From Bemisia tabaci (taxonomy: Eukaryota > Arthropoda > Insecta > Hemiptera > Aleyrodidae), in contig NC_092802.1 of the NCBI RefSeq assembly GCF_918797505.1, forward strand, positions 18,373,883 through 18,437,882: a stretch of 64,000 nucleotides of DNA. Reading direction: 5' to 3'. Below, in pieces: positions 35,513 to 46,015 of the stretch (within the stretch, counting starts at the first letter, position 1; each line of letters opens with the position of its first letter). The notes beneath the pieces were generated by a model. It was not told where the DNA came from and did no database searches. It saw only the letters and a program-made list of their open reading frames with translations. The translations under genes and the position numbers were made by a program.

Positions 35513-35639
35513 TCACCCTAACCCAACGAGCTACCCCTAACCCGCGAATCAGGTGGAGACTAGAGACGAAAAGTTGTCGAAACGGCACCGAGGAAAAATC
35601 GAATAAAATTCGTCGAACGATGACTGATTAATGTCGGAG

Positions 35640-35815
35640 TGAGTACGTTGCTAGGCGATTTTTTAGAAATGCTAACCAAAACATGGATTTTCCTCCTTTT
35701 AAACGTATGTAAAACAATCGAGTCTCGGCGAGGCAGCTTGTCTCACCTAAAATCGATATTTTTAATGGATTTAAACAGAGGAAAAACAATGCTGCCAAAT
35801 TTTAAGAATCGCCAC
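35640..35815 (+). mobile_element. Diverged family C-like element
   Basis: 'tttaaacgtatgtaaaacaa', 'aaaatcgatatttttaatgg' and 'aaacaatgctgccaaat' parallel the C interior, but the termini are altered. A related fragment lies at 44896-44975. Confidence 0.5.
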
Positions 35816-36067
35816 TGCCTCAGATTAGAGATGACAGATGGCCGAAGAGTTGAGAAATGAGCCTGTAGCAAACTTCAGCTAAAGGAAACGAAAGAGTTGT
35901 CCCTTTAAGGAAACGACTCAAAAATCACGATGAGCGTATCGGGGAAGTCTGAGATGCACTCCAAACTTCACAATCAACGTAGGGGAGGATAGCAGTGCAG
36001 AGTCCTTATACAAATATTACCTCCGGCTAAATAATCAATTCTCGAGAAGATATTAGGCAACGTGAAA

Positions 36068-36232
36068 CAGTGGCGTGGCGTGCTTTGCGATAAATTGATT
36101 GTTATGCCATTTAAACACATGGTAAAGAATCGATTATTAAGGTGTTCACTGCGAACACCCTGTTTATCGATCTTTTTCCATAGGTTTAAATGGTATAACA
36201 ATCGATACGTCGCAATTCACGCCACGCCACTG
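36068..36232 (+). mobile_element. Family B hAT-like MITE, complete
   Basis: The termini are CAGTGGCGTGGCGTG and CACGCCACGCCACTG. An exact 8-bp duplication, ACGTGAAA, flanks it (36060-36067 and 36233-36240). Confidence 0.94.
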
Positions 36233-36332
36233 ACGTGAAATGCAGATAGGTGGAATCAGGTGGGATTCATCCGATTGATTTTCAAATAACGGCAAAAAAG
36301 TCGCGACTCCACACCCGCGATCTGTCCGCATC

Positions 36333-36497
36333 CAGTGGCGTGGCGTGAATTGCGATATATCGATTGTTATGCCATTTAAACCCATGGTAAAGAATCGATT
36401 ATTAAGGTGTTCGTTGCGAACACCCTGTATATCGATCTTTTTCCACGGGTTTAAATGGCAGATCAATCGATACAATGCAAAGCACGCCACGCCACTG
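36333..36497 (-). mobile_element. Family B hAT-like MITE, complete
   Basis: The termini are complete. The flanks TCCGCATC and GCCGCATC match at seven of eight positions. It is the nearest neighbour of the copy at 36068. Confidence 0.92.
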
Positions 36498-36837
36498 GCC
36501 GCATCGCGAAACTCCGCGATCATTGCGGGAGCCATCGATAAACCGGCCGGGGACGGGTCACCTTAATTAAGCACCGTAAACACATCATTCATCAGCCGTC
36601 CAATAAACGCTGCAACCACCCCCAGACCGCGACAAAAATCCGCGCAGTTCTTGCTCGGCTCAACGGGTGCAAGCGAATTTCCACGACCGAATCGGCAAAC
36701 TTGATGAGCGCCGTAGTGGCAGTTGCCAATTCGGATGTCTACACTTATTTTCCGAATTGAAATTCTGGGATTCGTTGCTAATGTTGGCGTATCTGGGTGG
36801 GTTCGTGGGTCACCCGGTTGCAGTTGCTACGTTATCG
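36498..36837. other. GC-richer spacer
   Basis: It contains 'ccttaattaagcaccg' near 36561 and no recognised gene. Confidence 0.35.
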
Positions 36838-37002
36838 TGCCGCGGGTTGGTGAGCTTTGCGATAAATCGACTGATCTGCCGTTTAAACCTATGGATAAAG
36901 ATCGATAGACAGCGTGTTTGTGACGAGCACCTTTTGATCGATTATTTACCATAGCTTCAAATGGGGAAATATCGATACTCGATCATTCACGTCTCGCCAC
37001 TG
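36838..37002 (+). mobile_element. Family B hAT-like MITE, diverged
   Basis: Family interior with a decayed left end ('gccgcgggttggtgagctt') and right end 'cacgtctcgccactg'. Confidence 0.8.
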
Positions 37003-37113
37003 ACATCCGATAATGGATTGGTTTGAGAGTGGAGTTCAATTATAAAGCCGCTGAGAGGCGCGGCTTCTGGGAAAGTTTGCGAACAGTGATATGCTATCGA
37101 TATTTTCACATTT

Positions 37114-37366
37114 CGACGGTGAAACTACCAAACCACGTATCTCGTTTGCGGTGTTTAAAAATCTACGCTCGCATTTTATTTTTTTGAAGTAGACCAAATC
37201 AATATCATACCTTGATATTTTCACAGAATTTTCTCCGCACGAAAAGGAAAAATCACAGACATTTTCAAGACTGGACGTTAAGTAGTTTTTCATTTAAAAA
37301 ATAAAGTATGACAGGAAGTCTGCGACGTCGCAAACCGAGATACGTGGTTTGGTAGTTTCACCGCCG
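37114..37366. mobile_element. Family E MITE, copy 2 (complete)
   Basis: The termini are CGACGGTGAAACTACC and GGTAGTTTCACCGCCG. An exact 4-bp duplication, ATTT, flanks it (37110-37113 and 37367-37370). The length of 253 bp is the same as copy 1. Confidence 0.92.
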
Positions 37367-37372
37367 ATTTGC

Positions 37373-37490
37373 AGCAATGGTGAAGAATCGATTATTAAGG
37401 TGTTCGTTGCAAACATCCTGTTGATTGATCCTTTTCCATTGGTTTAAATGGCAGATAAATCGATACATCGCAGAGTACGCCATGCCACTG
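37373..37490 (-). mobile_element. Family B fragment (right part)
   Basis: 'gaagaatcgattattaaggt' to 'gtacgccatgccactg'. The first third is missing. Confidence 0.8.
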
Positions 37491-37614
37491 GAGATGCAGC
37501 ATTTCAAGACCCGCATGTGCATAAGGATAAGCAAAATGCGATTCAAGAGTCGGTGACAAGTCTTAATTGAATGTTTTTCTTTGTGTTATGCGCAGAATCC
37601 GGTCTTGCATCATT

Positions 37615-38648
37615 GCGCCTTCAATTTTGCAGATGCAACACGGACATCCATCAGGCACGAATAGTTGTATCTCTGCGCCGTCGTCGTCTACGTATGTCTT
37701 TTTCTTTGCTGTACTTCCATGTTGTGAGTTGTGTTGGTTCCTTTTGTTTTATTTTTAGTGAAGCTTCAAGTACTACGTGAGCAACACGGCCGAAGATAAG
37801 CGAGACATAATCCGGCCTCGTTTTTTGACTTCCCTCCCGAATCCGAGCGGAACATCGCGATTTAATTTCTCGCCAAAGCGCCTTCAATTTTGCCGATGCG
37901 ACTCGGATATCCGTCAAGCACGAATAGTTGTATCCCAGCGCCATCGTCAACGCGCATCCTTTCCCTCGCTCTATTTCCGTTCTCGGATCTTATGACCGAG
38001 GTTTTTTTTTCTCCACGCAGTTCAAACGATCGGACTATTTCCTCTCGGTAGACAGTCTACCTGCGACGCAAAAAAAACACACACATCCGGAAAAAGTTCG
38101 AGCGAAAACATTTGATTTCTCGACAAAGCGCCCTCAATTTTACAGCTGCAACACGGACATCCATCAAGCACGAATAGTTGTATCCCAGCGCCGTCGTCAA
38201 CGCGCATCCTTTTCCTCGCTCTATTTCCGTTTTCGGATCTTATAACCGAGGTTTTTTTCTCCACGCAGTTCAAACGATCGAACTATTTCCGCTCGGTAAG
38301 CGGTCCTCTCTACCCGCGACGCAAAAAAAAAACACACACACACACACATCCGGAAAAAATTAGATTGAAAACATTTGATCGCCAAAACGCCTTCAATTTT
38401 GCAGATGCAACTCGGATACCCATCAAGCACGAATAGTTGTATCACAGCGCCGTCGTCAACGCGCATCCTTTTCCTCGCTCTATTTCCGTTCTCGGATCTT
38501 ATGACCCGAGGTTTTTTTTCTCCAAGCAGTTCAAACGATCGAACTATTTCCGCTCGGTAAACGGTCCTCTGTACCCGCGACGCAAAAAAAAGAAAAAAAA
38601 AAGAAACACACACACACACACATCCGGGAAAAATTCGAGCAAAAACAT
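37615..38648. repeat. Tandem array of four ~250-263-bp units
   Basis: Units begin near 37615, 37878, 38128 and 38388 with GCGCCTTCAATTTTGCAGAT or close variants. Each contains 'cacgaatagttgtatc', 'caacgcgcatcctttt' and 'gttcaaacgatcg'. The first unit is diverged in its second half. Each of the last three ends in an A-run and (CA)n followed by ATCCGG, with the (CA)n lengthening from unit to unit. Confidence 0.88.
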
Positions 38649-39263
38649 GGGAGTCAGCGAAAGGCTACGTGTCCCTGGTCGCGACCCGCGATTTATCGAA
38701 ACGTGCCGCTTGAACTGGAATTCGTTTCAGGCAACCCCGATTCCGCCCTTGTTCAAACGGAAAATTCCTCCCGAAATCCCCTCCGCCTCTCCCGGTCGGA
38801 TTCGGGGCGCTCCCTCCCCCCTCCCCCTCCCCCCTCCCCCTCCCCCTTCCCCCGTTCCCTCTGTCGGAGATTCATCAAAAAGCTACGTGCGACCGGGATG
38901 AAGGTTTGACAATCGAACGCGAGAGCGGGAGAGAAGTCGGGTCGAGAGGGAAATGATAAATGATGACGACAGACGCTCTGCCGCCCCGAGGCAGAACCGC
39001 GTAACTCCCGATGGGAATCCGGTGTAGATACGCGGTTTGTGTCGAGCAGGGTAGCGCCTGAGCTGGAGCCGCCGATCCGGGATCTTTCCACATCGGGATC
39101 GTCAGCTGTCGGCTCCCGGCGCACAGTGGAATACGCCATCGGGAAAAATCATGCAGGCATGACCTTTTAACTTAACTTATTATTATAAATACAAAAAAAT
39201 TACCTAATGCGCAATGGGTCCAGGGTGGCATAAAACGTAAGAAAGAAATGAAGGATTGGACAT
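38649..39263. other. GC-rich island, no gene recognised
   Basis: It holds a C-rich (CCCCCT)n-like tract at 38812-38858. Overlapping open frames are low complexity. Confidence 0.4.
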
Positions 39264-39767
39264 TGGAGATGTTGCATGTGTGAAGAATTTGCGATTTGAC
39301 TGCTGATTCTTCTGTAAAAGTTCGCGAGAAACACGATGTGGCCACTGATTTTCTCTGAAATCATCTTCCAAGCTCAAAAAAAGCTCTCAAGTTGAGGCCA
39401 AAATGGAGGGGAAATCCCACGCTATCCTGAGAGTTCACCTCTACATCAAGCCAACTCTCCATGCAAAGATAGGGAGCAAATACATTAGCAGTGATGCCGT
39501 GCTTTCAGTGTAAGAGTCCCCAAATAAAGTGGCAGCCCTGTCAATGTATTTGCTCCCTATCTTTGCATGGAGAGATTGTCTTGATGTAGAGGTGGACTCT
39601 CAGGGTAGCGTGTTATATCCCTTCCATTTTGGCCTGAACTCGAGAGCTTTTTTTGAGCTTGGGAGTTGATTTCAGAGAAAACCAGTGGCCACATCGTGTT
39701 TCTCGCGAACTTTTACATAAGAATTAACAGTCAAATCGCAAATTCCTGACACATGCAACATCTCCTT
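39264..39767. mobile_element. Family H foldback element, copy 5
   Basis: Complete arms from TTGGAGATGTTGCATGTG to 'acatgcaacatctcct'. Confidence 0.87.
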
Positions 39768-39879
39768 TCTGTAAAATATTTCATATTTTTAAGGGCTAGA
39801 GTATGCAGCCCGCACTCAAACACACAAAAATAGAAGAAAGTCACAATTATTTTTATATTTTGCGAAACATCACAAGGAA

Positions 39880-39976
39880 TCGGTAATTTCGATATCTTTC
39901 ATAAATTTCTAAAATTCATGAAATATTTCACGTGATATACGAGATTTTATTTCTCATGAAATTTTGCCACCCTGAA
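39880..39976. repeat. ATTTCATGAAAT-type element end
   Basis: 'aaattcatgaaatatttcac' and 'tttctcatgaaattttgcca' end in CCCTG, the terminus type of elements Q and X. Related to the region 12900-13350. Confidence 0.5.
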
Positions 39977-40967
39977 TGGGCCACTCACAAAGCGGCGGAA
40001 CTGATAAGCCCCAGACATAATCTAAGATACAGTTTGCAATGACTTTATATACTAGTACAGGATACAACTATTCGAACTCCGGGGACGTGCGTGAAGTATC
40101 TTACGCGCGTGAAGGCGTTTTGAAGATCGATTCGAGAAGATGACTTAGTAACTCTGGATGGATTTCAAAGATAACCCGATGCTTTCCCGTTTCCTGTGCT
40201 GTGGGGGATATGTTAAAGTATGATACCTAGATTTTTTGAATATTCTCAAAAGTTCGGTCATAGCAACTGTTTTACGATGTTTTACATTGCCGTGATGAAG
40301 AGAGGCCGCCAAAATAGCGCTGAATTTTACGGAACTTGCAAACCCAAGAAGTCGTCCAGCGATTTGACGGAAGCCTCTTTGAGTTCCAAATAGGGTATAA
40401 GAGTAAGTAACTCATCTGAATCGAATTGTATCTTCGTTGTATACTATCCTTGAGGGGCAGAAGGTTTAAAAATGCGCCACACGCAAAAAGATTTCATCTT
40501 CAAACACTTACCTGCAACAAACAAAAACGTTTACTTAGTATAACCCATGAGAATAAAAATTACAAACGAAATTCAAATGTTAATGATGATTTGATGAAAT
40601 GTTAAATGTATAATTATGAATGTTAAATGGTTTAATGCTGTTCATGTTAAATGATCATGATATGAATTTGTTTCGGTATGCTTTAGTAGAAAAGAGCTCA
40701 AAATTTCGCTTCGAATCAATTATTTACGGATGAATAAAATTATCAAAAAACCTTGTTGTCAACTTTCGAGAAACCCTACCGCATGCAATAGAGGGCTTAC
40801 ACCGCAATAAAGATAGCGTCTTTCATCATGATCATGTCTAAACTTAGATCTACTCGTTCAAAATTGGTCTCTGCGCAAGTCGTGAGGAAATACCTTATAA
40901 ATTCGATATTTCTGCGGACAATGGATAAAAGCTATGTCAAGGAAATATTCATGACCCTGCCATCAGT
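39977..40967. other. No gene recognised
   Basis: AT-rich from about 40500. A splice-like 'ttgtttgttgcaggtaagt' on the minus strand near 40510 lies beside no convincing coding frame. Confidence 0.35.
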
Positions 40968-40975
40968 CGTCAGAT

Positions 40976-41139
40976 CATTGGCGGATCCAGCAAATTGGCA
41001 ACATTGTCTTTTCTCAATTTAAACCTATGGAAATGTATCGATTCTTGAAAGGGCCAGGTGCTCCAACAAAAATCGATTATTTAGCATGGGTTTAAATGAA
41101 GGAAATCCGGTGTTGTCAAAATTGCTGGATCCGCCTCTG
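40976..41139 (+). mobile_element. Family C hAT-like MITE, copy 3 (complete)
   Basis: The termini are CATTGGCGGATCCAGCAAAT and 'attgctggatccgcctctg'. An exact 8-bp duplication, CGTCAGAT, flanks it (40968-40975 and 41140-41147). Confidence 0.92.
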
Positions 41140-41147
41140 CGTCAGAT

Positions 41148-41997
41148 ATCATTGAGGTCAAAGCTACGCGCGCATGCTAAACGTGTGCTCGGTAAATTAT
41201 CATGAATGTTATAATATTTAATTCAATGTGAAGGGAAATACGAATTCAAAACGAAAAATGCCATCTGCGGAAGGTTTGGGTGCTGAAAAGTTGAGAGGCT
41301 AATGGTTTATGCTTGTAGGGTATTTATTGAAAGCAACTCTCCGCCTTGGGTCGGGATAAAGGGGTAAAAAATAGGGGCATTAAGTTTATGTCTGGTCGGG
41401 GAAAGAGAAGATATGAGATTTGGCACAGAGGTAAATAAAGAAGTCGCGTGGAATGACGTGAAATTAAAAGAGCGCTTTGGAAGTGCAAATATTTATTCGT
41501 AGAGATCAAAATATGATGTCCGGTTTCCGAAAATAAGACAATAAAGAGAGAATGGAGGAGAGATTGTATTTTCACCGTTCATATTAGTTTGTTTGACGAT
41601 CTCCGGGACGTGTTTATATACACCATTCTCCAAGATCTGTTATGAGCAGCAATAAACTTCATGATGAAGGGGCTGCTTCGTCATAAAAGAAAGTGAAGGG
41701 CAACATAATTGTAGTCAGGGAGGAATTTTGTGATATAAAATTAAATTTCATGCTCATGATTATCCACGAGAAAAATGTTAGGTTCACAAAAATGCAAAAT
41801 CAAGTTATTGATACTAGATCACAGAAGAATAGTTGCTCTCAAACTACATATTTTCAATTGTTAACGCCACTTAAGTTTCACATTTTTCGTCTTTGGAGAA
41901 TACAAAACGCTCTTCTAAACGGTGGAGAATATACATACACACATGTTTTTCTACATGTTTTGACGCAATATTCCTTATTTGATGGACTTTCATACTT
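41148..41997. other. No gene recognised
   Basis: AT-rich. The 158-codon plus-strand frame at 41693-42169 runs into a transposable element and has no recognisable domain. Confidence 0.35.
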
Positions 41998-42250
41998 CGA
42001 CGGTGCAACTACCAAACCACGTATCTCGTTTGCGGTGTTTAAAGATCTCCGCTCTTATTTTATCTTTTTGAAAGAGAGCAAATCAATATCACTCCTTGAA
42101 ACCTCCACAGAGTTTTCTTTGCACGAAGAAGAAAAATCACGGAAGTTTTCAAGGATTGACATTAAGTAGTTTTCGATTTGAAAAATAAAGTAAGACAGGA
42201 AGTCTGCAACGTCGCAAACCGAAATACGTGGTCTGGTAGTTTCACCGTCG
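41998..42250. mobile_element. Family E MITE, copy 3 (complete)
   Basis: The termini are CGACGGTGCAACTACC and GGTAGTTTCACCGTCG. The flanks ACTT and ATTT match at three of four bases. The length is 253 bp. Confidence 0.9.
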
Positions 42251-42519
42251 ATTTGTTTCGTATTTCTAACGAGATGATATCGTTCAGTTTCAAAAAGAGC
42301 TGCGTTAATTCACAGGAGAGAACCCAATGACACTTCTTCCCTCTTCAGATTCTGAAGGAGTGGAAAATTCACAAAAAAGAACCATTTATGTACACAAAGA
42401 TTCAATGCTTAAACGTCCTCAATGCGTGGTCTCAAAAATACTTGGTACCGGGGGGAGGAAGGGAGGAGGGGCTCCCTTCATAAACGTTGCGGTGATGTTT
42501 CAGATGATGAACTCGAGCA

Positions 42520-42640
42520 CCTCTTTTGTGCTAAGGAAGAAAGCCTAACGAATATTCGAACGTCGTCAAATTTCTCCCAATAAGATATTTATTTTTCAGA
42601 AAAGAAATAATGTTTCTTTGGAAACTAAGAAGTGGCTTTG
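42520..42640. mobile_element. Family A left-part fragment
   Basis: 'tgtgctaaggaagaaagcct', 'cgaatattcgaacg' and 'caaatttctcc' recall the A left arm. The rest is missing. Confidence 0.5.
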
Positions 42641-42797
42641 AGTGTGACGTGCGAACACAAATAAAACTAGTTACTGATTGCGAGAACCCGATTACGTAAC
42701 TATTTCAACTACGGGGAGGCCTACCTAATTTTTTGAAGGCGTTTTTTAAATTAAGAATGACGCAGGAAGAGACTGACCTGGTGGTTACGTCACGGTT

Positions 42798-42929
42798 CAA
42801 TTGGATGTATTTCTATCAAACGGAACTATGTGAATAAAGACATGAGCCCTGAGACCCATAAGAATACACGCATAACAGGGCTCACGTCATGATGCACATA
42901 GTTCTGTTTGATAGAAATACGTCCGATTG
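42798..42929. repeat. Short foldback element
   Basis: CAATTGGATGTATTTCTATC and 'gatagaaatacgtccgattg' are inverted. The inner arms 'acatgagccct' and 'agggctcacgt' also pair. A decayed relative lies at 18840-18975. Confidence 0.75.
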
Positions 42930-44066
42930 TAAGCAAACACATGGCCTTGTCTCTGATTCGCGCCTTACGCGCCATGATAATAAAACGCGTCAAAGTGTTT
43001 GTTATTGCAATCGAAATTTCTCGTGTTCAATGAGTCCTTAATTAATTTATGACCTATCGATGATTAAATTGTGATGAATTAACACAATTGTCGGAGAATT
43101 TATACACGAGGTTTGTAATTTGTTTTGGTTTGAACCACACAGTTCGATATTAACATCAACAAAAGAACATAACCTTAAACTAAAATGTTCGGACATTTGG
43201 CAGAAAAGCTGAAAATGAGAAATATCGTAGCAATTTCACTACTTTTGGCCAATTAGTTCTCATACGAATCAAAAATCTATCACAAAAAACCCGTTCCGTC
43301 AGATTACTCAATTGACTTTTGAGGCTATGTTTATAATTTGAACCAATCGATATCGATACAATCACACCCGTTTGATGTATCGAATACGACCTATACGATC
43401 TATTGAAAAAAATCGTATTTTTTCGGAGAAAATCCGGCAACGTCCCCATGTTCACAGCCTCCCTCCTCAACCCTCGAAATCGCCGCGGGCAAGCACCCCA
43501 AAATCGGAAAGTCATCGAACGCCGGGCGCGGAGGAGAAACGCGGAAAATATTTCACAGCTGTCGCGGGCAGGTATCATCCTTCCGTTTGTTTATCCGTCT
43601 CCTCTCCAATTTATCTCTTTATTTACGAATATGAGGGAGGGGGCGCGACCCCCCTCACCCAAGATGGAAAGGAAACATTTTGTCGATTCAACGGAATCCT
43701 CCCATCGAGTACCGGGAACGGAAAAGAAAAACGATCCCGCGGAGCAAGTGGGGGGGGGGGGGTGCGAACTGTCAGTCGTGACTGCGGGGGTGGGGGGGGG
43801 AGGCGAGGCGGGGGGCTCTCAAGGATGTCAAGCGCTAATGAGTGCCTCTCGACCCCCTCCCCCCCCTCCCCGCCGGTCGGTAGCTCGGTCCCTCCGGTGA
43901 GTTTTCTCCTCCGTTTGGAACTGTAAACAATCAACACGTTTCGCGGCTTCAGACTGAAGAGGGCGCCTCGTCGCGATTTCCTTCCTCCCGCTCGAGGAGG
44001 CTTGCTCCGGCTCTACTCAGGGGGCCACTCTGTTGCCGCCCGGGGACGATATACAGGGTAATCCAA
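42930..44066. other. AT-rich then GC-rich spacer with G- and C-runs
   Basis: The left half includes 'ccttaattaatttatgacc' near 43036. From about 43430 to 44000 it is CpG-rich, with G-runs at 43750-43762 and 43788-43800 and C-runs at 43855-43868. Open frames up to 184 codons are Gly/Pro/Ser/Arg-rich artefacts. Confidence 0.4.
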
Positions 44067-44384
44067 CACTGGAAAAAAAAAGTTCGGTCGTATGAACCGA
44101 GGGTCGGTGTTTCGTATCGTCCCGACTAAATCGGTTCGTCAAACTGCATTTTCGGTTTGCCAAACTGCAATTCCGGTTCGTAAAACAGAAATTCCGGTTG
44201 TCAAACTGAATTTTCGGTTTGTGTAAGTGAACTTGTGCTACATAGTCTACTAGCGACCAAAGTTTGGTAATGTTTGCCGAACGTTCGGTTAAAGGAACCG
44301 AAAGTTCGGTTTGACAAACCGAATATTTGGGGTGATGTGGACATCGAACGCTCCGGTTCACATGACCAATTTTTTTTTTCTGTG
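44067..44384. mobile_element. Element S: CACTGG hairpin with internal CGGTT repeats
   Basis: It begins CACTGG plus an A-run and 'gttcggtcgtatgaaccg'. It ends 'ggttcacatgaccaat' plus a T-run and CTGTG. Inside (about 44130-44222) are four units of roughly 24-26 bases, each starting with CGGTT and containing CAAAACAGAAAT-like sequence, then inverted 'accgaaagttcggt'. Confidence 0.78.
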
Positions 44385-44539
44385 ATGGTCTCGATTTTTG
44401 CATGGGCTCCAGAAAGCATGAATTTATATATAAACTAGGGATATCGTGGAAATTGAGATACGCCCTTACGTCCGAGGGGCAGCGAGATGCGTTTTGTCTC
44501 AGTCTGGATTCATCCGTAGAGTCGACTGAGTATAGGAGA

Positions 44540-44695
44540 GAAATAAACAAAGGAAGAAAAAGAAGAACAGACAAAGGAAGGAAGAAGGAGAAAAAGAGGT
44601 AAAAAAGGGAAAAAGTAAGAGTAGAGGAGGGAGAGGAGGAATAATAATGGGAGGAGGAAAAATAGAAGAAGAAAAAAATAAAGTAGACGGAAAAA
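44540..44695. repeat. Purine-rich (GA/GAA)n tract
   Basis: A stretch of about 150 bases is almost entirely A and G on the plus strand. The minus-strand frame starting here (MSVLLFLPLFISLLYS) is a pyrimidine-tract artefact that resembles a signal peptide. Confidence 0.85.
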
Positions 44696-45183
44696 ACGTG
44701 TTGGGCGTTATCCCCTAAACTTGTGGTACCGCCTCAATTTGTTGGATGATATGGGCATTTCCTATTATATTGTGGTAGTAACGCAACATTTGGGTTTGTA
44801 ACCTAATTTATTGGAGTACAACCACAATTTCTTTTCTTTCACAAAACCTTTTCTTGCTGTCTTTATTATTTTCCACGTTCTTCCCTGTTCGTTCTGCCTT
44901 ACCTAAAATTAAAATCGATACTTTTCATGGGTTTAAACGGAGGGAAAACAATGCTACCGACTTGCGAGAGAGCAATGAGTGCAAACATAATAGAAAATCG
45001 GTAGCGTAGAGTTTGAGCGGAAAATTGTATCTAAAGAGCTCTCCATTCTTCGTAAAATTAAACTACATGAACACGGCCCTTGCACTCACACCTGCTTGAA
45101 TAAACCCTGGACGAGCGAGTGTGTGAGTGGAAGGAAAGAGAGTCGGCTGCCGATCGGACCGCGTCGCAGTCGCAGTCGCGTCG
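44696..45183. other. No gene; C-like fragment at 44896-44975
   Basis: 'aaaatcgatacttttcatgg' with 'gtttaaacggagggaaaaca' repeats the diverged C-like element at 35640-35815. The rest is unrecognised. Confidence 0.45.
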
Positions 45184-45416
45184 CACGGTGGATCAAGTCG
45201 ATGTGAGAAGTTGGACAAAATTTGGAAACTTTGGAAGCTCATAACTCCGTTTCTACAAAACTTCGAGGTTCTGAAAGTGGTTCCAATGGTTTCCTCGTTG
45301 AATTTACTTCCATAGGCACCCCTTATAATTTATAATGAGACGAGATGAACATGAAAATTTGAAGTTTTAGTCAAAAAGTTAATGTCTGACCTCTCTGATC
45401 GACTGAGTCGACTGTG
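45184..45416. mobile_element. Family K (Transib-like MITE), complete
   Basis: The termini are CACGGTGGATCAAGTCGA and 'gactgagtcgactgtg'. The flanks CGTCG and CGACG match at four of five positions. The 40 bases on the right match those right of the copy at 50088-50640. Confidence 0.85.
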
Positions 45417-45498
45417 CGACGCCCCCGCTACACAATTTAGTAAGCTATTGGTGAAGATTCCTCTTAAAATATTCTTCTAGAGGCACCCCTTAAAATGT

Positions 45499-45960
45499 AA
45501 TTTTTTTTTCAACTACTTCTGATACTGCCGTGCTGAGGAAGAACGCCGTATGAACATTCGAAAGTTGCCAAATTTCCTTTGATAAGATGTTTATTTTTGA
45601 GGAAAATTATGAGTATTTTTCCTTAAAATTTCCAGGAACTTTAGATCAAAATAAAAACAATATTCTCTGATAAATTGGAAGACAAATATTAATAAGTTTA
45701 CCAGGGAATTTGTGTTTTATCGGAGAAAACTTGGCAACGCCTGAGGGTTCATAAGGCGTTTCTCCTTAGCACGGCAGAATACCACACAAGTAGTAATCCT
45801 GCGCCTCCAGTAAAAGCATCGCCCCCCTCCGGCCATACTATGTACCAGCCCGAGGCAACTGATATTTGAAAACAGCAACCTCGGGTCGCCTACCCAGGAG
45901 TCGAACCCGAGACCGCCTGATCATAGAGCCAGCGCTACAACCACTACACCACAGGAGGCC
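45499..45960 (-). mobile_element. tRNA-derived SINE, copy 1, split by a family A element
   Basis: Read on the minus strand, the head GCCTCCTGTGGTGTAGTGG contains an A box (45941-45951). A B box of GGTTCGACTCC type lies at 45898-45908. A body of about 120 bases is shared with the copy at 59092-59285, and a poly(A) tail sits at 45508-45499. Acceptor-stem pairing is imperfect, so it is not a functional tRNA. The A element at 45525-45777 has split the 3' region. Confidence 0.88.
45525..45777. mobile_element. Family A MITE, complete, inside a SINE
   Basis: The termini are CTGCCGTGCTGAGG and CCTTAGCACGGCAG. The flanks GATA and AATA match at three of four bases. The second SINE copy shows the uninterrupted sequence 'acttcaaatacc', confirming the target. 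Confidence 0.9.
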
Positions 45961-46015
45961 AACACGTGACGTAATAAACATCAAAATTTGCGAATTTAGT
46001 AAAAACTTTCATGGC

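Noticed and set aside
37615..38648. CRISPR-like array
   Set aside because: Units of about 255 bp repeat over their whole length, with no short repeat and unique spacer structure, and the genome is eukaryotic.
40490..40530. Minus-strand splice-like sequence 'ttgtttgttgcaggtaagt'
   Set aside because: It fits both an acceptor and a donor, with no coding frame beside it that I can support.
41693..42169. 158-codon plus-strand frame
   Set aside because: Its second half is family E transposon sequence and no domain is visible in the first half.
43372..43926. 184- and 165-codon plus-strand frames
   Set aside because: Both cover a GC-rich, G-run-containing stretch and are Gly/Pro/Ser/Arg low complexity with no family resemblance.
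44017..44574. 185-codon minus-strand frame beginning like a signal peptide (MSVLLFLPLFISLLYS)
   Set aside because: The leader is the translation of a pyrimidine tract and the rest runs through hairpin element S. I considered it as a possible upstream Rdl exon, but it has no suitable donor.
45888..45960. Functional tRNA gene on the minus strand
   Set aside because: A- and B-box sequences are present, but the acceptor and anticodon stems do not pair properly. The same head plus body recurs at 59092-59285, so this is a SINE.
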